A stretch of DNA of 64,000 nt from Syncephalis fuscata. Its lineage: Eukaryota > Zoopagomycota > Zoopagomycetes > Zoopagales > Piptocephalidaceae. Location of the stretch: positions 48,797 to 112,796 of the forward strand of contig JAHLTZ010000051.1 of assembly GCA_025786725.1 (NCBI GenBank), written 5' to 3'. Below are positions 10,832 through 20,766 of the stretch, piece after piece. The stretch's first letter is position 1; each line of letters starts with the position of its first letter. Under the pieces are notes generated by a model, which saw only the letters and a list, made by a program, of their open reading frames with translations, made no database searches and was not told where the DNA came from. A program made the position numbers and the translations under genes.

Positions 10832-11857
10832 ATGCAATCCACAGTCCGATCTTTAATGGCCGCGCTTCTATTATGCGCTTTGGTCGGTAGTGTCACGGCT
10901 GTTGCCGATACTACCGCATCTGACGCTAAACAGAAGCCAAGCCAGCCACAAGCCTCGAATACGCTTTCCGGCCCATTGGGATCGATCGATATTAGCGGTC
11001 TGTACATGCCTGTAGGTAGCAGTGTCGCCGGTGACATTATTGTTACAGTGCCTGATGATATTGATGGATCTATTGCTCATCAAATGTTTTCAAAGGAAAC
11101 AAAATTAAATGGCGCAGGAAATGAGCCACGGCCCATCATTCGTGCCATTGTCGATGGCCATGGCAAGGAAGAAGTGACGTCGGAGCATGCTGCGAACGAA
11201 GGAGCCAAATCTAATAGCAAGTCTCAATCGGAACAGGCACAATCTAAGCATGGACAGTCGAATGATAAGCAAGGTAACAATGATAAGCATGCTGAAAATA
11301 AACATGCTGAAGAGAAGCATACGGAGGAGAAACACGTGGAAGAAAAGCACACTGAAGAGAAGCAATCTCAAGCTGCTGCCAATACAGTAAAGCCCGATGC
11401 TGAATCTTCAAATACAAAAACACAAGCAGCCAAACAAGCGGCGGCCACATCTACTGCTAACGATAAAGCATCGGCACAGTCGAATAATGATCGCAAAGCA
11501 CCGTCAGCTACTAGTGCCACGACTACAGATAAGCCCGACTTGGATAACATTATTCATTCGATGATTCATGAACAAGGTACGGCTGAACCAGCTGCTACTA
11601 AAGCTTCTGAAAAGTCGGCATCCAGTGATAGCAAGTCATCTAATGCCGACCAAGCAACATCAACTGCTTTAGCTTCACATCCAGCGAGTGCTTCAGCTTC
11701 ATCACGTACCATTTCGCCATCGTCATCGCCGCGTCGTAGCATCACCTCGAATCAAATTGATCCAACAGGTGCCGCTAATACGCTTGTTTTTGGTACGGGA
11801 GCACCTGTAGTTGCAGGATTTGCGCTGTTATGCTCAACGCTTGTCTTTCTATTTTAA
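10832..11857 (+). CDS. Secreted low-complexity protein, probably GPI-anchored
   Basis: No enzyme domain is recognised. From the ATG at 10832 the product has a signal peptide (RSLMAALLLCALVGSVTA, cleavage near residue 22). The in-frame ATG at 10763 would precede this with an unlikely hydrophobic extension, so 10832 is preferred. A short conserved-looking region (SGLYMPVGSSVAGDIIVTVP) leads into a long Ser/Ala/Lys/Gln-rich region. About seven copies of a five- to six-residue unit of the type EEKHT or AENKH follow, and then a Ser/Thr-rich segment. The C-terminus is hydrophobic (VVAGFALLCSTLVFLF) after a small-residue patch DPTGAANT, typical of a GPI-attachment signal. A cell-wall or surface role is inferred. 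The start of the gene is about 215 bp after proline dehydrogenase, same strand. Confidence 0.75.
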   Translation: MQSTVRSLMAALLLCALVGSVTAVADTTASDAKQKPSQPQASNTLSGPLGSIDISGLYMPVGSSVAGDIIVTVPDDIDGSIAHQMFSKETKLNGAGNEPRPIIRAIVDGHGKEEVTSEHAANEGAKSNSKSQSEQAQSKHGQSNDKQGNNDKHAENKHAEEKHTEEKHVEEKHTEEKQSQAAANTVKPDAESSNTKTQAAKQAAATSTANDKASAQSNNDRKAPSATSATTTDKPDLDNIIHSMIHEQGTAEPAATKASEKSASSDSKSSNADQATSTALASHPASASASSRTISPSSSPRRSITSNQIDPTGAANTLVFGTGAPVVAGFALLCSTLVFLF

Positions 11858-12039
11858 TTGCCAATAAAGACTCAGTGGTCTCTTATTATATTGACCACTT
11901 TACTGCTGATTTGTTCGATAATACTGCTTTTTGGTATCAAATGACATGCTTTATTACATTAATTACTCCACTACTCTTTCTATTATTGCTATTGCATCGA
12001 TATTAACTAATTGATTGACAATACATTATGATTTGGGAG

Positions 12040-12190
12040 TCAAATGGCTAAACTCGATAACATTTGCGCAATTGAACTATGCATTCGTTCTATTAAATAT
12101 GGGACTGGGCGGTGAATGGCATCAGTAATCTAAACACTCATTATTATAGATTTATTATCCAATATTTATTATATTGTATACTGATTAAAC
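12040..12190 (+). repeat. R1 terminal remnant
   Basis: Degenerate copy of the R1 end: caaatggctaaactcg, then ggcggtgaatggcatcag, then attatagatttattatcca. The order and orientation match 27745-27830, 30020-30090 and 61740-61820. Confidence 0.55.
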
Positions 12191-13254
12191 ATGTAATGAG
12201 CGCAATCTATTTACAGGTAATATTGTTTGCTACTAGCTTTATTTGTTATATGTATTAATTCATTGTGGTTAATCGTATACGCACAGCTTCACCATTGCTA
12301 TTCATGTTATTTATTTTATCCATTCATTCCGCTTTATACTATTCTATACGCTATTTATAATGTTTTGTTAATAAAACTCGTTTATTTGCTGCTGTTTATA
12401 TTATTTGTAGATTCGACTTGGTTACTTAAACATATATGCACATACGCATGTTATACTTTTGTTACTAATATTTTTATAGATTGTAGAGCATGTAACTGTT
12501 GATGATAAGGATCAAGTAGCAGCATCTGCCCAAATACACCACAAGCTACAAAGCTAAGCGTGTTAGATCTTGCACTAATTGTTACATTTGAGAACACTGG
12601 TGCTCAGAAAAAAACACTGATGAACAAAACTGTTTAAGCAATGAAGTATGGCAAAAAAGATGAACAGCAAAGAGTTAACAGAGCATATAGCCAATGTAGT
12701 CATTATACTGACAGTTGTACACGACAGCTGCAGTGGCTATATGTTGGCAAATCACTGTATACTTTAGTTTGCCATAGATTGTCATTACAGTTCGTGCTAA
12801 CAACGGCTTTTACAGCTTCTATAGTAGCAGATCACACTGCCACTGTTGAAATATTAAAGCAGTTGCCAGATGACCCGTAGTGGCAATCTATAGCAAAACA
12901 TAGCATATGCTTAACATAGCATAAAAGCAAGCCAAAAATGTGCTTACTATGCTAATAAAGGTGCCAACATTAATGATCAGAGTGAAAAAGCTGATTTGCA
13001 AAAAGGGTCAGATTACAAAAAAGCGATGCAAGTACATAGTGTAAATAGTGTTTGTACATAACTAGTAGTCATTCAACTACTAACACTATCTAATTGGTAT
13101 ATATAGAGTGTACAAGTATATGCAATGGATATATGCTATCAAGTGTAAAGAAAGAGAAAGGGGAATGCGATGACGTAGATTGTGAGCTGTGGAGCCTGTC
13201 AGTCAATATTTATAAACAGCCAAGTTTAATTGATTAATAAATGGAGCGTGAAAT

Positions 13255-13445
13255 AATAAAAGTCAATCCACCCAACATGTCGGTACATCATAGAACAACA
13301 AGTGAAGCAATAATGCATTAAGAATAAAGGTCATTCGCACCCAAAAAACACTCATTATTATAGAACATGTTGTCAGTATAATAGCGAATGTAATAAAAGA
13401 ATAAAAGTCATTTGACACCAAAATCATTATTATAAGACATATCAA
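13255..13445 (+). repeat. Three-unit degenerate tandem repeat
   Basis: The word aataaaagtca(t), followed by a CACC-containing segment and often cattattata, starts at 13255, 13323 and 13400. The unit is thus about 68-77 bp. It shares the gtcatttgac(a)cc word with R1 ends read on the minus strand, so it may be an expanded R1 piece. Confidence 0.5.
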
Positions 13446-13602
13446 TTCTCACCACATTAGAAAACAATGCTTTATATACTAAATAAAAAACTATATATTT
13501 ATTCAAATAAACAAACGAGTAATAAACAAACAATATACTGCCATCTAAATATTTAAACGATTAGTATGATGATTTGTTTATTTGTTAGCGATTGCTTACC
13601 TT

Positions 13603-15922
13603 TTATCTATAATACTTCTTGCCGAGACGGGCCTGACGATGTGGCTGCACCCGCTTCTTAAATACCGGCTGCTGTTGCACTTCTGCAACTGGTACTGCTT
13701 CTTCCTCCAGCGGCGCCTTCACTTCTGTCGCTGGCACTACTTCTTCTGCCAGCGGAGCTTCTACCGCTACCGCTGGCTCAGATGGCATTTTTATTGCACC
13801 ATCTACTACTTGAGCTGAACCTGCGCTTTCAAGCGGTACAGCGGTACCGACTTGTTCTTGTTCTTGCTCTTCATTAAACCAATCGTGGTTTAGTGCTTGA
13901 TCGGCGGTATAACGCGTTCTACTATCAATATCCAGTAGACGCTTTACAAGATCGACAGCTGCACAATGTTAGCTATTATTAATAATATGTATTCGACTTA
14001 CCTTCATCGCTGGGCCGATCTGTTTCTTGGCCAAAATTGAGAGGCCACGTTAACATATTTTGAATATGATTGACCAGCTCCTTTGATTTGCCATACGGAA
14101 AATGTTCTAATTACATCAATTAATAGTTAGTATAATATGTTTATTTTGTTTGTACTTACGCGTTAACATCGCGTATAGCGTGGTGCCCAAGCTCCACATG
14201 TCTATGGGCTTGCTGTACCCATTCACATCGAATGGCGGCGATGTCAACCGGCGATGGATAGCTGGAAAGGCTTCCGCACTTTTCAGTATACATCTCCGTT
14301 GATTGCTGTATAGCACCATTTCTGGTGCCATATATGGGATGGTGCCGCAGAAAGCGAGCACCATCGATGGATCTAGCACCTGTGCTGTCCCAAAGTCGGT
14401 AAACATGACTCTGGGATAAGCACAGTGTGTCGACAATAAAATATTTTCAGGCTAGCCAAGTGTTAGTAATGGTGTCTAATATTAAATAAATACATTACCT
14501 TAATATCTAATCAAACAACAATAGTTAGTAATTACATTAACGAATAAATAAATATACTTACCACCGTGAATAATATTTTTGTCGTGTAAATGCTAATACA
14601 ATGTTAGTGTTGTAATTATTAGATTATAGCAATACTTACCTTAATGCCTTTAAGCAACTGTTTAAAAATATGTTTTACTTCCATTTCTGAAAGGGGGGAG
14701 TGGCGCCCAATGTGGCTGCTCAGATCACCGCCTGTCGCGTACTCGATAAACAAGTACGTGTTAAGGTCGGTGAACTCTGCCTTTAATAATTTTACTACAT
14801 GAGGGTGGTCCCCCGCCTCATGCAGCGCGCTGACTTCTTTGCTATAGCTTCTGAAGTTGCGATTACGCGGTGAAATTTTGACCGCAACACGTTGTCGTGT
14901 GTTGCGGTTCAATCCTACACGCACCACGCCATACTGTCCCCTATTATACTTGATTAATTAATTAATTATTGCATTCAATTTAATACTTACTGGCCAAGAG
15001 TTCCATTAAGAATTATATAATGCTGATGAACCTTCTATAGTGGCAATAAATATGTTATTTAACATCCAATTATATTTATAAACTTACTTGTTCATATTCA
15101 GCACTATCCTCTACTGGTGTGGAACCAGTAAGTTTCAAACTGTGGGCGGTGAAAGTTGCTATATTTTATAATTAAAAACAATAGTAATAAATAGCTAGTA
15201 CTTACTTTCACACCCAGGAATTGCAATAAAGCAATTATCGGCATGCTGCTCGGTTGAATTCTTAGCTAAAGTAAAACGATTTACTAAACCAAATGTTAAT
15301 GACAATGCCTATAATTTATACAAACTAACCTTTAAGCTCTGCCAAACCCAGGTTCTAAACTAATAATTAGTAATAAAAAATCAAATTGACATTTACTCAC
15401 CGTGCATTTGACGATGCTGTCGTTCTATGATAATTTATGGTTAGTCTAGCTCATTGTAGTATATAGTCTACTTACTGCTGAAACTTTAAAGCAAACTTGC
15501 GGCAAACTATCCGCGTTTAATTGATAGTTGCTAGTTGTCATATGGAATATTGTTAGTTTAATACTTTATGTAGACATTAATGCTACTTACGATTGTTGGC
15601 TGGCCCCAACGGTAAATTCTTGACTAGCAGCCAAGATAAACTCTAGACAGCTATTGTTTAGATGGATGTACGCTCAATACTACTTTAACATACCTTGTGG
15701 TGTAGTGCCATACACTTCCACCCAGCCAGTAGCGCTTTGGCGCTCTTTTTCTAATAAAGCATCCCAGCAAGCTGGAAGCTTTGCATGAAACATGCCATCA
15801 TCTTCTAAAGAGTTTGATGGCGCTTCAGTAGGGGCTACAGCCGCAGCTGGCGCGGCTGGCTGCGGCGTAGGAACGAGGATCGTGGGGGTAGCATTGGGTA
15901 GCGTTTCAATAGTTGAACTCAT
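13603..15922 (-). CDS. Ser/Thr protein kinase with FHA-like N-terminus (CHK2/Rad53-like), non-RD
   Basis: The ATG is at 15922 and the stop at 13603, with about a dozen exons. Exon 1 (15694-15922) encodes a Pro/Ala-rich start and a conserved WVEVYG segment also present in the second copy at 59040. Short exons to about 15090 encode an FHA-like region (EFTVGASQQSNYQLNAD, then FKVSANDSIVKCT) that is weak on the phosphothreonine-binding residues. The kinase domain has glycine loop GQGQYGVV, VAVKI, and GGDLSSHI. The catalytic loop is HGD (not HRD), assembled across the 8-nt exon at 14499-14506, followed by PENILL. It also has DFGTA, APEM and DMWSLGTTLYAMLT. Catalytic Lys and both Asp are present, so activity is possible. 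The C-terminus is Pro/Val/Glu-rich and ends in a basic patch (FKKRVQPHRQARLGKKYY), possibly a nuclear signal. CHK2-like kinases act in DNA-damage checkpoints. Assignment to that group is moderate. Confidence 0.82.
14499..14506 (-). other. Eight-nucleotide microexon of the kinase
   Basis: Minus-strand reading is atattaag, bounded by an upstream acceptor (gattag) and a downstream donor (gtaatg). With the last G of the previous exon it gives D-I-K, the catalytic Asp and Lys of the loop. Without it the frame is lost. The paralogue has the same 8-nt exon at 60381-60388. Confidence 0.8.
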
Positions 15923-16449
15923 GGTGCTGTGAGTATCAAGTAAAAACGATAATAGCTGTTCAATAAAAGAGTAAAGCTTAAAAGTAAAATGAAAAGAACA
16001 AGTAAAGTAAAAAGACTCAACGTATTGCATATTCATAAATTTAAAGACACACAATAATACAATATCAGTCAGTATTGAAGATAATATAACGATAGTATAC
16101 TTTATGGTACAATTAATAGCATTATACTTGTAGTATGTTCTGCTTACTGATGCTATAGCTCAGTCCTAAGTTGTATAGCAAACTATTGTGCATATCGGTA
16201 TTTTATATAGTCACTTGGCTAAGCATGCATGTGCCACATCATACTGGTTTTCATGTTGGCCTTTGCAGTCGATATGGTTACGTGTTTATTCCTGTTTTTA
16301 CTTCATAGCTTTAACGGACTTTGTAATGTAATATGACAACGTGTATTTTATTTCTATTTAGTAGCATTGAAACTCAATCGGTGAATTATGTTATAGACCA
16401 TATTTCTAAAGAAAAGTAGTCATTTTTATTTAACTAATACAGTAATAAA
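15923..16449. promoter_or_regulatory. Upstream region of the kinase
   Basis: No gene is seen. The part next to 15922 presumably holds the kinase promoter (minus orientation), with an A/G-rich plus strand corresponding to a pyrimidine-rich leader. The remainder is AT-rich. Confidence 0.35.
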
Positions 16450-18400
16450 TTGTGTGGATCGATTATCTAATTGTGTGCGAATGGCAAGAATACTTGGGGG
16501 AAAGCAAAAATACCCGCTAGACCCTGAAATATTGATAGCATTGGAAAGAGCCGCTATTATAGTGGTACAACTGATTAAGAATGGTTGCATTTGGCTATGT
16601 TTCAGTTGCATTGGCCAATTGATCCAACTAGCCAGTGTAGATATGCTGATTATGCGCGGAAATGACCGGCAAATGGAAGGCAAAAAGTGATTGAATATGG
16701 AAATAAGGAAGGGATTATAATCCAATTTACTGATAAGATGGTATCTGACATTAGAAGGTTTCAGTCAGTTGCAATACGCCAATGAACAGTTGTTACATAC
16801 TATTTACCAATATTGTCCATTCTAATTGGTAGATATGTTTTGAAGTTTATAAGGTTGTGTTGAGCTTACTTTTGCTCATTATCTCGCCTTCTCCTGTTTC
16901 TAGTTGTTAATGTGCTGTAAACCGTTTGTTAATGGTTAGCATTAAATCTAGTAGTTACATCCAGTGGTGTGGGGTCCCCTTGTTGGTTGATCACGATATA
17001 CTGTGTTCTTGCTTTTGAGCTGTGTTGAATGTGCAATACAGTATTTGCAGACTGCTGTATTATACTGGCTCAACAATTATATGGCTGCCCGTAATAGGCG
17101 GCTGTATACTAGTGTAGTGCGGAGATATGTGGGATGCTGGAGCGTGCAGTGATAGGACATAAGTCGGTATTGCTGCACGCTCTCTCATGGGGGACGCTAG
17201 GGCGCACAGTATTAGCTTAATACTGCTCTATGCTCCCTCCTGTAAAGGCTAGAGCGCGCAGTAACAGTATTTAGCAAGTCAGTTATTGCTGTGTGTTTCC
17301 CTCATATGGATGCGGCGACCTGTGATGGGTGGCCATATGTTAGTGCTCACCTGTTTGTAACGCGCGCTGGAGGTGTGTTGGTATTGTTCAACTTGCTGAA
17401 CACTGCCATCACACACTAGATTGATGTGATATGTAAGCACCTATAATAGATAAACATGTATCATACTGTTTACTTGTGGGTGCTGTTAAAGGATTGTGAT
17501 ATAGCGTTAGTCTCAAATATCATATAAAATGCATGCGTCAAAGGCTGAAGGGTTGTACTGTCTGAGGTTGCCTTCTTGTGATTAATTGTAATATGATATT
17601 TCTGCGGCTGTCTACAACGTAGCAAAAGCTGCGTTATTTTGCAGCTTTAATAGCGCATCAGCATTTGACATGTGTTGTTTAGTTGTAATACACTGCAACA
17701 TCTATGTGTGCTTAGCTTTATACATTAGCTACAATTGGGTGAACCAGTAGTTTAGTGATGTTTATTGCTGCACTTGAATTGCTACATTGCATTATAACAT
17801 TATTAAATAACATCGTCATCTTGACGGCAGCTGGTAGAAAGCTATGTGCTTCTGACGAATGTTACTTATGCCCGAGTTGTAGTACTATCAGTATTCCAGG
17901 TGGACATATAGTTTTTTTATCGGCTGTCATCTCGATTAACAACTTTCAACAACTTTTTTAGTTTAATTTTTATAATGTTTGTATAATACTTAGTAACAAT
18001 AGCCAAACAACAAACAATCACATCACATGTGCATTATAGACTACATATGAACAACGGCCAACTAAATGTATAATATTTATTACTACTAAACAACACTAAC
18101 AAATCTTGTTATAGTCCTTCAAATATTAGTGCCAAATCGACAAGTTATCTGGATCGCATTTATCATCATTTTGCATGCAATTTACAATACCAATTATTGC
18201 TTTCATCAGCACAAGTATTAACAGTAGTATTATGCATTGTTGTTGATGCTATCACTTGACATGGTTTTCCAGATGGAGGGAGTGAATATATACCCATTTG
18301 GTTTTTTATCCGGTCAAGTGTCAATTGATATTGTTATTGCATGCCTGTTAAGTTTGTTAGCTAATAAATGAAGTGGCAGTGACAGCTGAGAGAAAAGAGA
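16450..18400 (+). repeat. Element R3, copy a
   Basis: About 1.9 kb that matches 31000-32750 in reverse orientation over its whole length, at clearly diverged but alignable identity. Landmarks in order are a translatable stretch with PIDPTSQCRYADY (about 16617), taccaatattgtccattctaattgg (16805), a hairpin array (17132-17305), an open frame 17755-17961 containing ASDECYLCPSC and PGGHIV, and a stretch at 18170-18240 translating as SFCMQFTIPIIAF. The same translated pieces recur in the same order in the other copy. This suggests a decayed coding element of unknown kind. No terminal repeats were recognised. Confidence 0.65.
17132..17305 (+). repeat. Three tandem hairpin units inside R3
   Basis: Three units of about 55-62 bp, each able to fold. 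Unit 1 pairs gagcgtgcag with ctgcacgctc around a short loop. Units 2 and 3 are imperfect versions (ggcgcacagtatta, then gagcgcgcagtaac). The other R3 copy has a single unit at about 32145-32205. Local GC content is much above the surroundings. Confidence 0.65.
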
Positions 18401-19190
18401 GTTATATATTGAACTGAAAGGATTTAATAAAGTGTAGGAGTGTTTATTAAAGCGACATGATATTATGGTAATGATTTTATTACTGTTGTTTATTTAGTTT
18501 TATGTTTAATGTTTGTTTTAAGATTAAAGTAGCATCATTTGTTTAATTAAAAAAATATTATGCTTAAATAACTGCATACTATCAAAAATCGTTTGCTTAT
18601 TACTAACTGTATTTGCTACAGAGGCTGATTTATATCGCTCACTACGCTCTTTCAATTGCGTATACGTACCTTTACCATTATGACATACTGCTATTACCAG
18701 ATATAGCAATAAAACATATATTTCTTCCTACGGTTCTGTTTCTTGAATGGAGTGTTCTACTTGTATTTCTGTCGTTATTCTCTACTTACATAGCGAATAA
18801 ATAATGAAGCATTTTTTAATCCTACTTAGGCACATAAGTATGTTTTATCATTGTTATGTTATTTTATCAGAACACTATAATTAATTCAATCAATTTTACT
18901 TCAGATCAGAAATAACTGCGTAAAAGTTACAGGTATTTGGACAGCCAAGTAAAACATGTCCTATTACGACATTTGTCGTAATTATTATAGTATAAGTTTA
19001 GTTTGAATGCCCTGAATGATGCTCTTCCATCTTATTCCTTTCTTCCGCTTCTACACCTGCCTTCCAACATTGTAGCTCCGACTTTCCAACCGCTTAACAA
19101 GCGCGTTGACTCTTGTGGTTTATTAATATATCACAAGATAAGCTTGCCACGTGTGTTTATATTATATGTATAACCTTTTCAGTGTATTAC
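18401..19190. other. Intergenic region, no gene seen
   Basis: AT-rich and without coding support. A CT-rich stretch at 19020-19080 (cttattcctttcttccgcttc) looks like a promoter or leader, but no gene follows it. Confidence 0.35.
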
Positions 19191-19235
19191 TATAGGTATA
19201 CTGGTGCCGCCTGGTGCCGATATACCTGTGACTGT

Positions 19236-19335
19236 CCGGAGCCGTCCCTGGAGCCGTCTCAAGTCGCGTCAAGTCTCCCGGAGCCGCGTGGAGCCGCCCG
19301 AATTCTTTTGATTCGTCCCGGAGCCCTGGAGTTAC
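19236..19335 (+). repeat. GC-rich ggagccg-type array
   Basis: The word ggagcc(g) recurs five to six times with cctggagccgtctc, cccggagccgcg and cccggagccctgg variants. It forms a GC island within AT-rich DNA. A frame is open through it but gives only Pro/Glu/Ser-rich sequence, probably not a real protein. Confidence 0.55.
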
Positions 19336-19351
19336 TTGGAGCATTTAATAG

Positions 19352-19770
19352 CTTTAACTCAAGGAGATTTTTTAGTGAACACTTATTTTTATGAGTTTTT
19401 CACTAGGCTTTCTCCTATGAGTTGTTGCCAGCGCCGTACCGGCTTCAACTCAAAAGGTTTTCCTACTGAAAGTCCATTTTTATGAACATAATTTCTTAGG
19501 TTTTTATCCATGAGCTGTTGTCGATACGGTTTCTGGCTTTGATTCAAAGGATTTACCTAATGGGTACTCATTTTATGAGTTATTTCATTAGACTTCCTTT
19601 TAAGAATTGTTGCCAGCGCTGCTCATGGCTTCGTCTCAAAGGTGTTTTTTACCAATGAGTCGCTGTTAGTGCCAATCCTGGCTTTGACTTGAAGAGCTTT
19701 TTAATAGAAATCTAGTTTTATAAGCAGCTTTCATTATAGTCCTTCTTATAAGTCGTCGCCGGTAATTCTG
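19352..19770 (+). repeat. Tandem repeat, unit about 92 bp
   Basis: Units begin with ctt(t/c)(a/g)a(c/t)tcaa at 19352, 19443, 19537, 19629 and 19682, giving spacings of 91, 94, 92 and 53 bp. Within a unit the order is aagg-type, tttttatgag-type, then gttgttgccagcgc. The fourth unit carries an internal deletion. Divergence between units is moderate, so the array is not fresh. Confidence 0.75.
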
Positions 19771-20766
19771 TGGTTGTCATTTGTTATATTAGGATTTGAT
19801 GTACAACAATAATCGAACCTAGTAATCTTTGAATTACAATCATTACAAAGTGAGCAAGCACTACTTGACGAAGATTTCTTACTGATCACCGATTATTGGT
19901 TATCATTAAGTGAACAACATTTGACGACTTCGACTAATGGGACGAAATAAAGCGCACTAAGCAAAATTAGCAAATCGTTAGCAAAACAAGCGCTTTATTG
20001 GTCTATTACAGTTTTTTATTTGAATTATAGCATATATATTACAATGGCCTATATTATGCTGTACTGATACGGACTAATCTAGTAGATACTGCTACAAATT
20101 CTCATGTTGAATAAAAATATTATTTTTATACTTAAATGGAATATTATTTATAAATATATACTATCGTTTATTGTAAACTTTTGATACTTTATCAAGTTCT
20201 TAATTTTTATATTATATTATTACTATTGTATTAATATAAACAATTTGTTAACAATTTAATTATGATTTAAATGCTAAGGCACTACATTTAATAAATTTTA
20301 TTATATCGAACATGGAACTAGATGGCGAGTTACATCAGTCATCAAAATACTCTATTATAAATTTATTATTATTATTATTATAGATAAATATATATCACAA
20401 ATACCTTCATATCATTGCATTCTCATAGTATTAAGATATTGTTACTTACATAGTCCTTATTATTAGCTTTTCTTAATTCCATTAAGCTATTTAATGTTAA
20501 ATAGTCTAGCCATATTTAATTATAAATAGCCGACTTAATACGTACCTTTAAAAAACAATAGATTTACTCATATTAATATTATTTGTTTTTTTCTGTCTGT
20601 ATGGCTTAATAAATGATATAAATCATAGTTTATTAGTAATAAAGTCAAAGATAATTAAAGAGCAGTTATAAATAAAGCATAATTACTAAAAACAAAACTA
20701 TATAGAATAAAATAAATATAAAATGAAAAGTGTACGATTAACAGCGTTGATTTTATAGTTTATAGA
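19771..20766. other. AT-rich gene-free region with an R1 remnant
   Basis: No gene is seen. An R1 end lies at 20305-20420 in plus orientation (gaacatggaactagatggcgag, then catcagtcatcaaaatactc). Confidence 0.45.

Larger units (their letters stand above)
11858..13602. other. Gene-free AT-rich region with repeat remnants
   Basis: No convincing gene. It contains an R1 terminal remnant (12040-12190) and a three-unit tandem repeat (13255-13445). A stretch at 12640-12900 has some GC-richer short words and a hairpin-like pair (gccatagattg near 12771, caatctatagc near 12884), but no protein is supported. The kinase at 13603 and the wall protein at 11857 converge on this region, so both 3' ends lie here. 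Confidence 0.45.

Noticed and set aside
11105-11550. Antisense open frames across the secreted protein gene
   Set aside because: Low-complexity reflections of the repetitive plus-strand codons.
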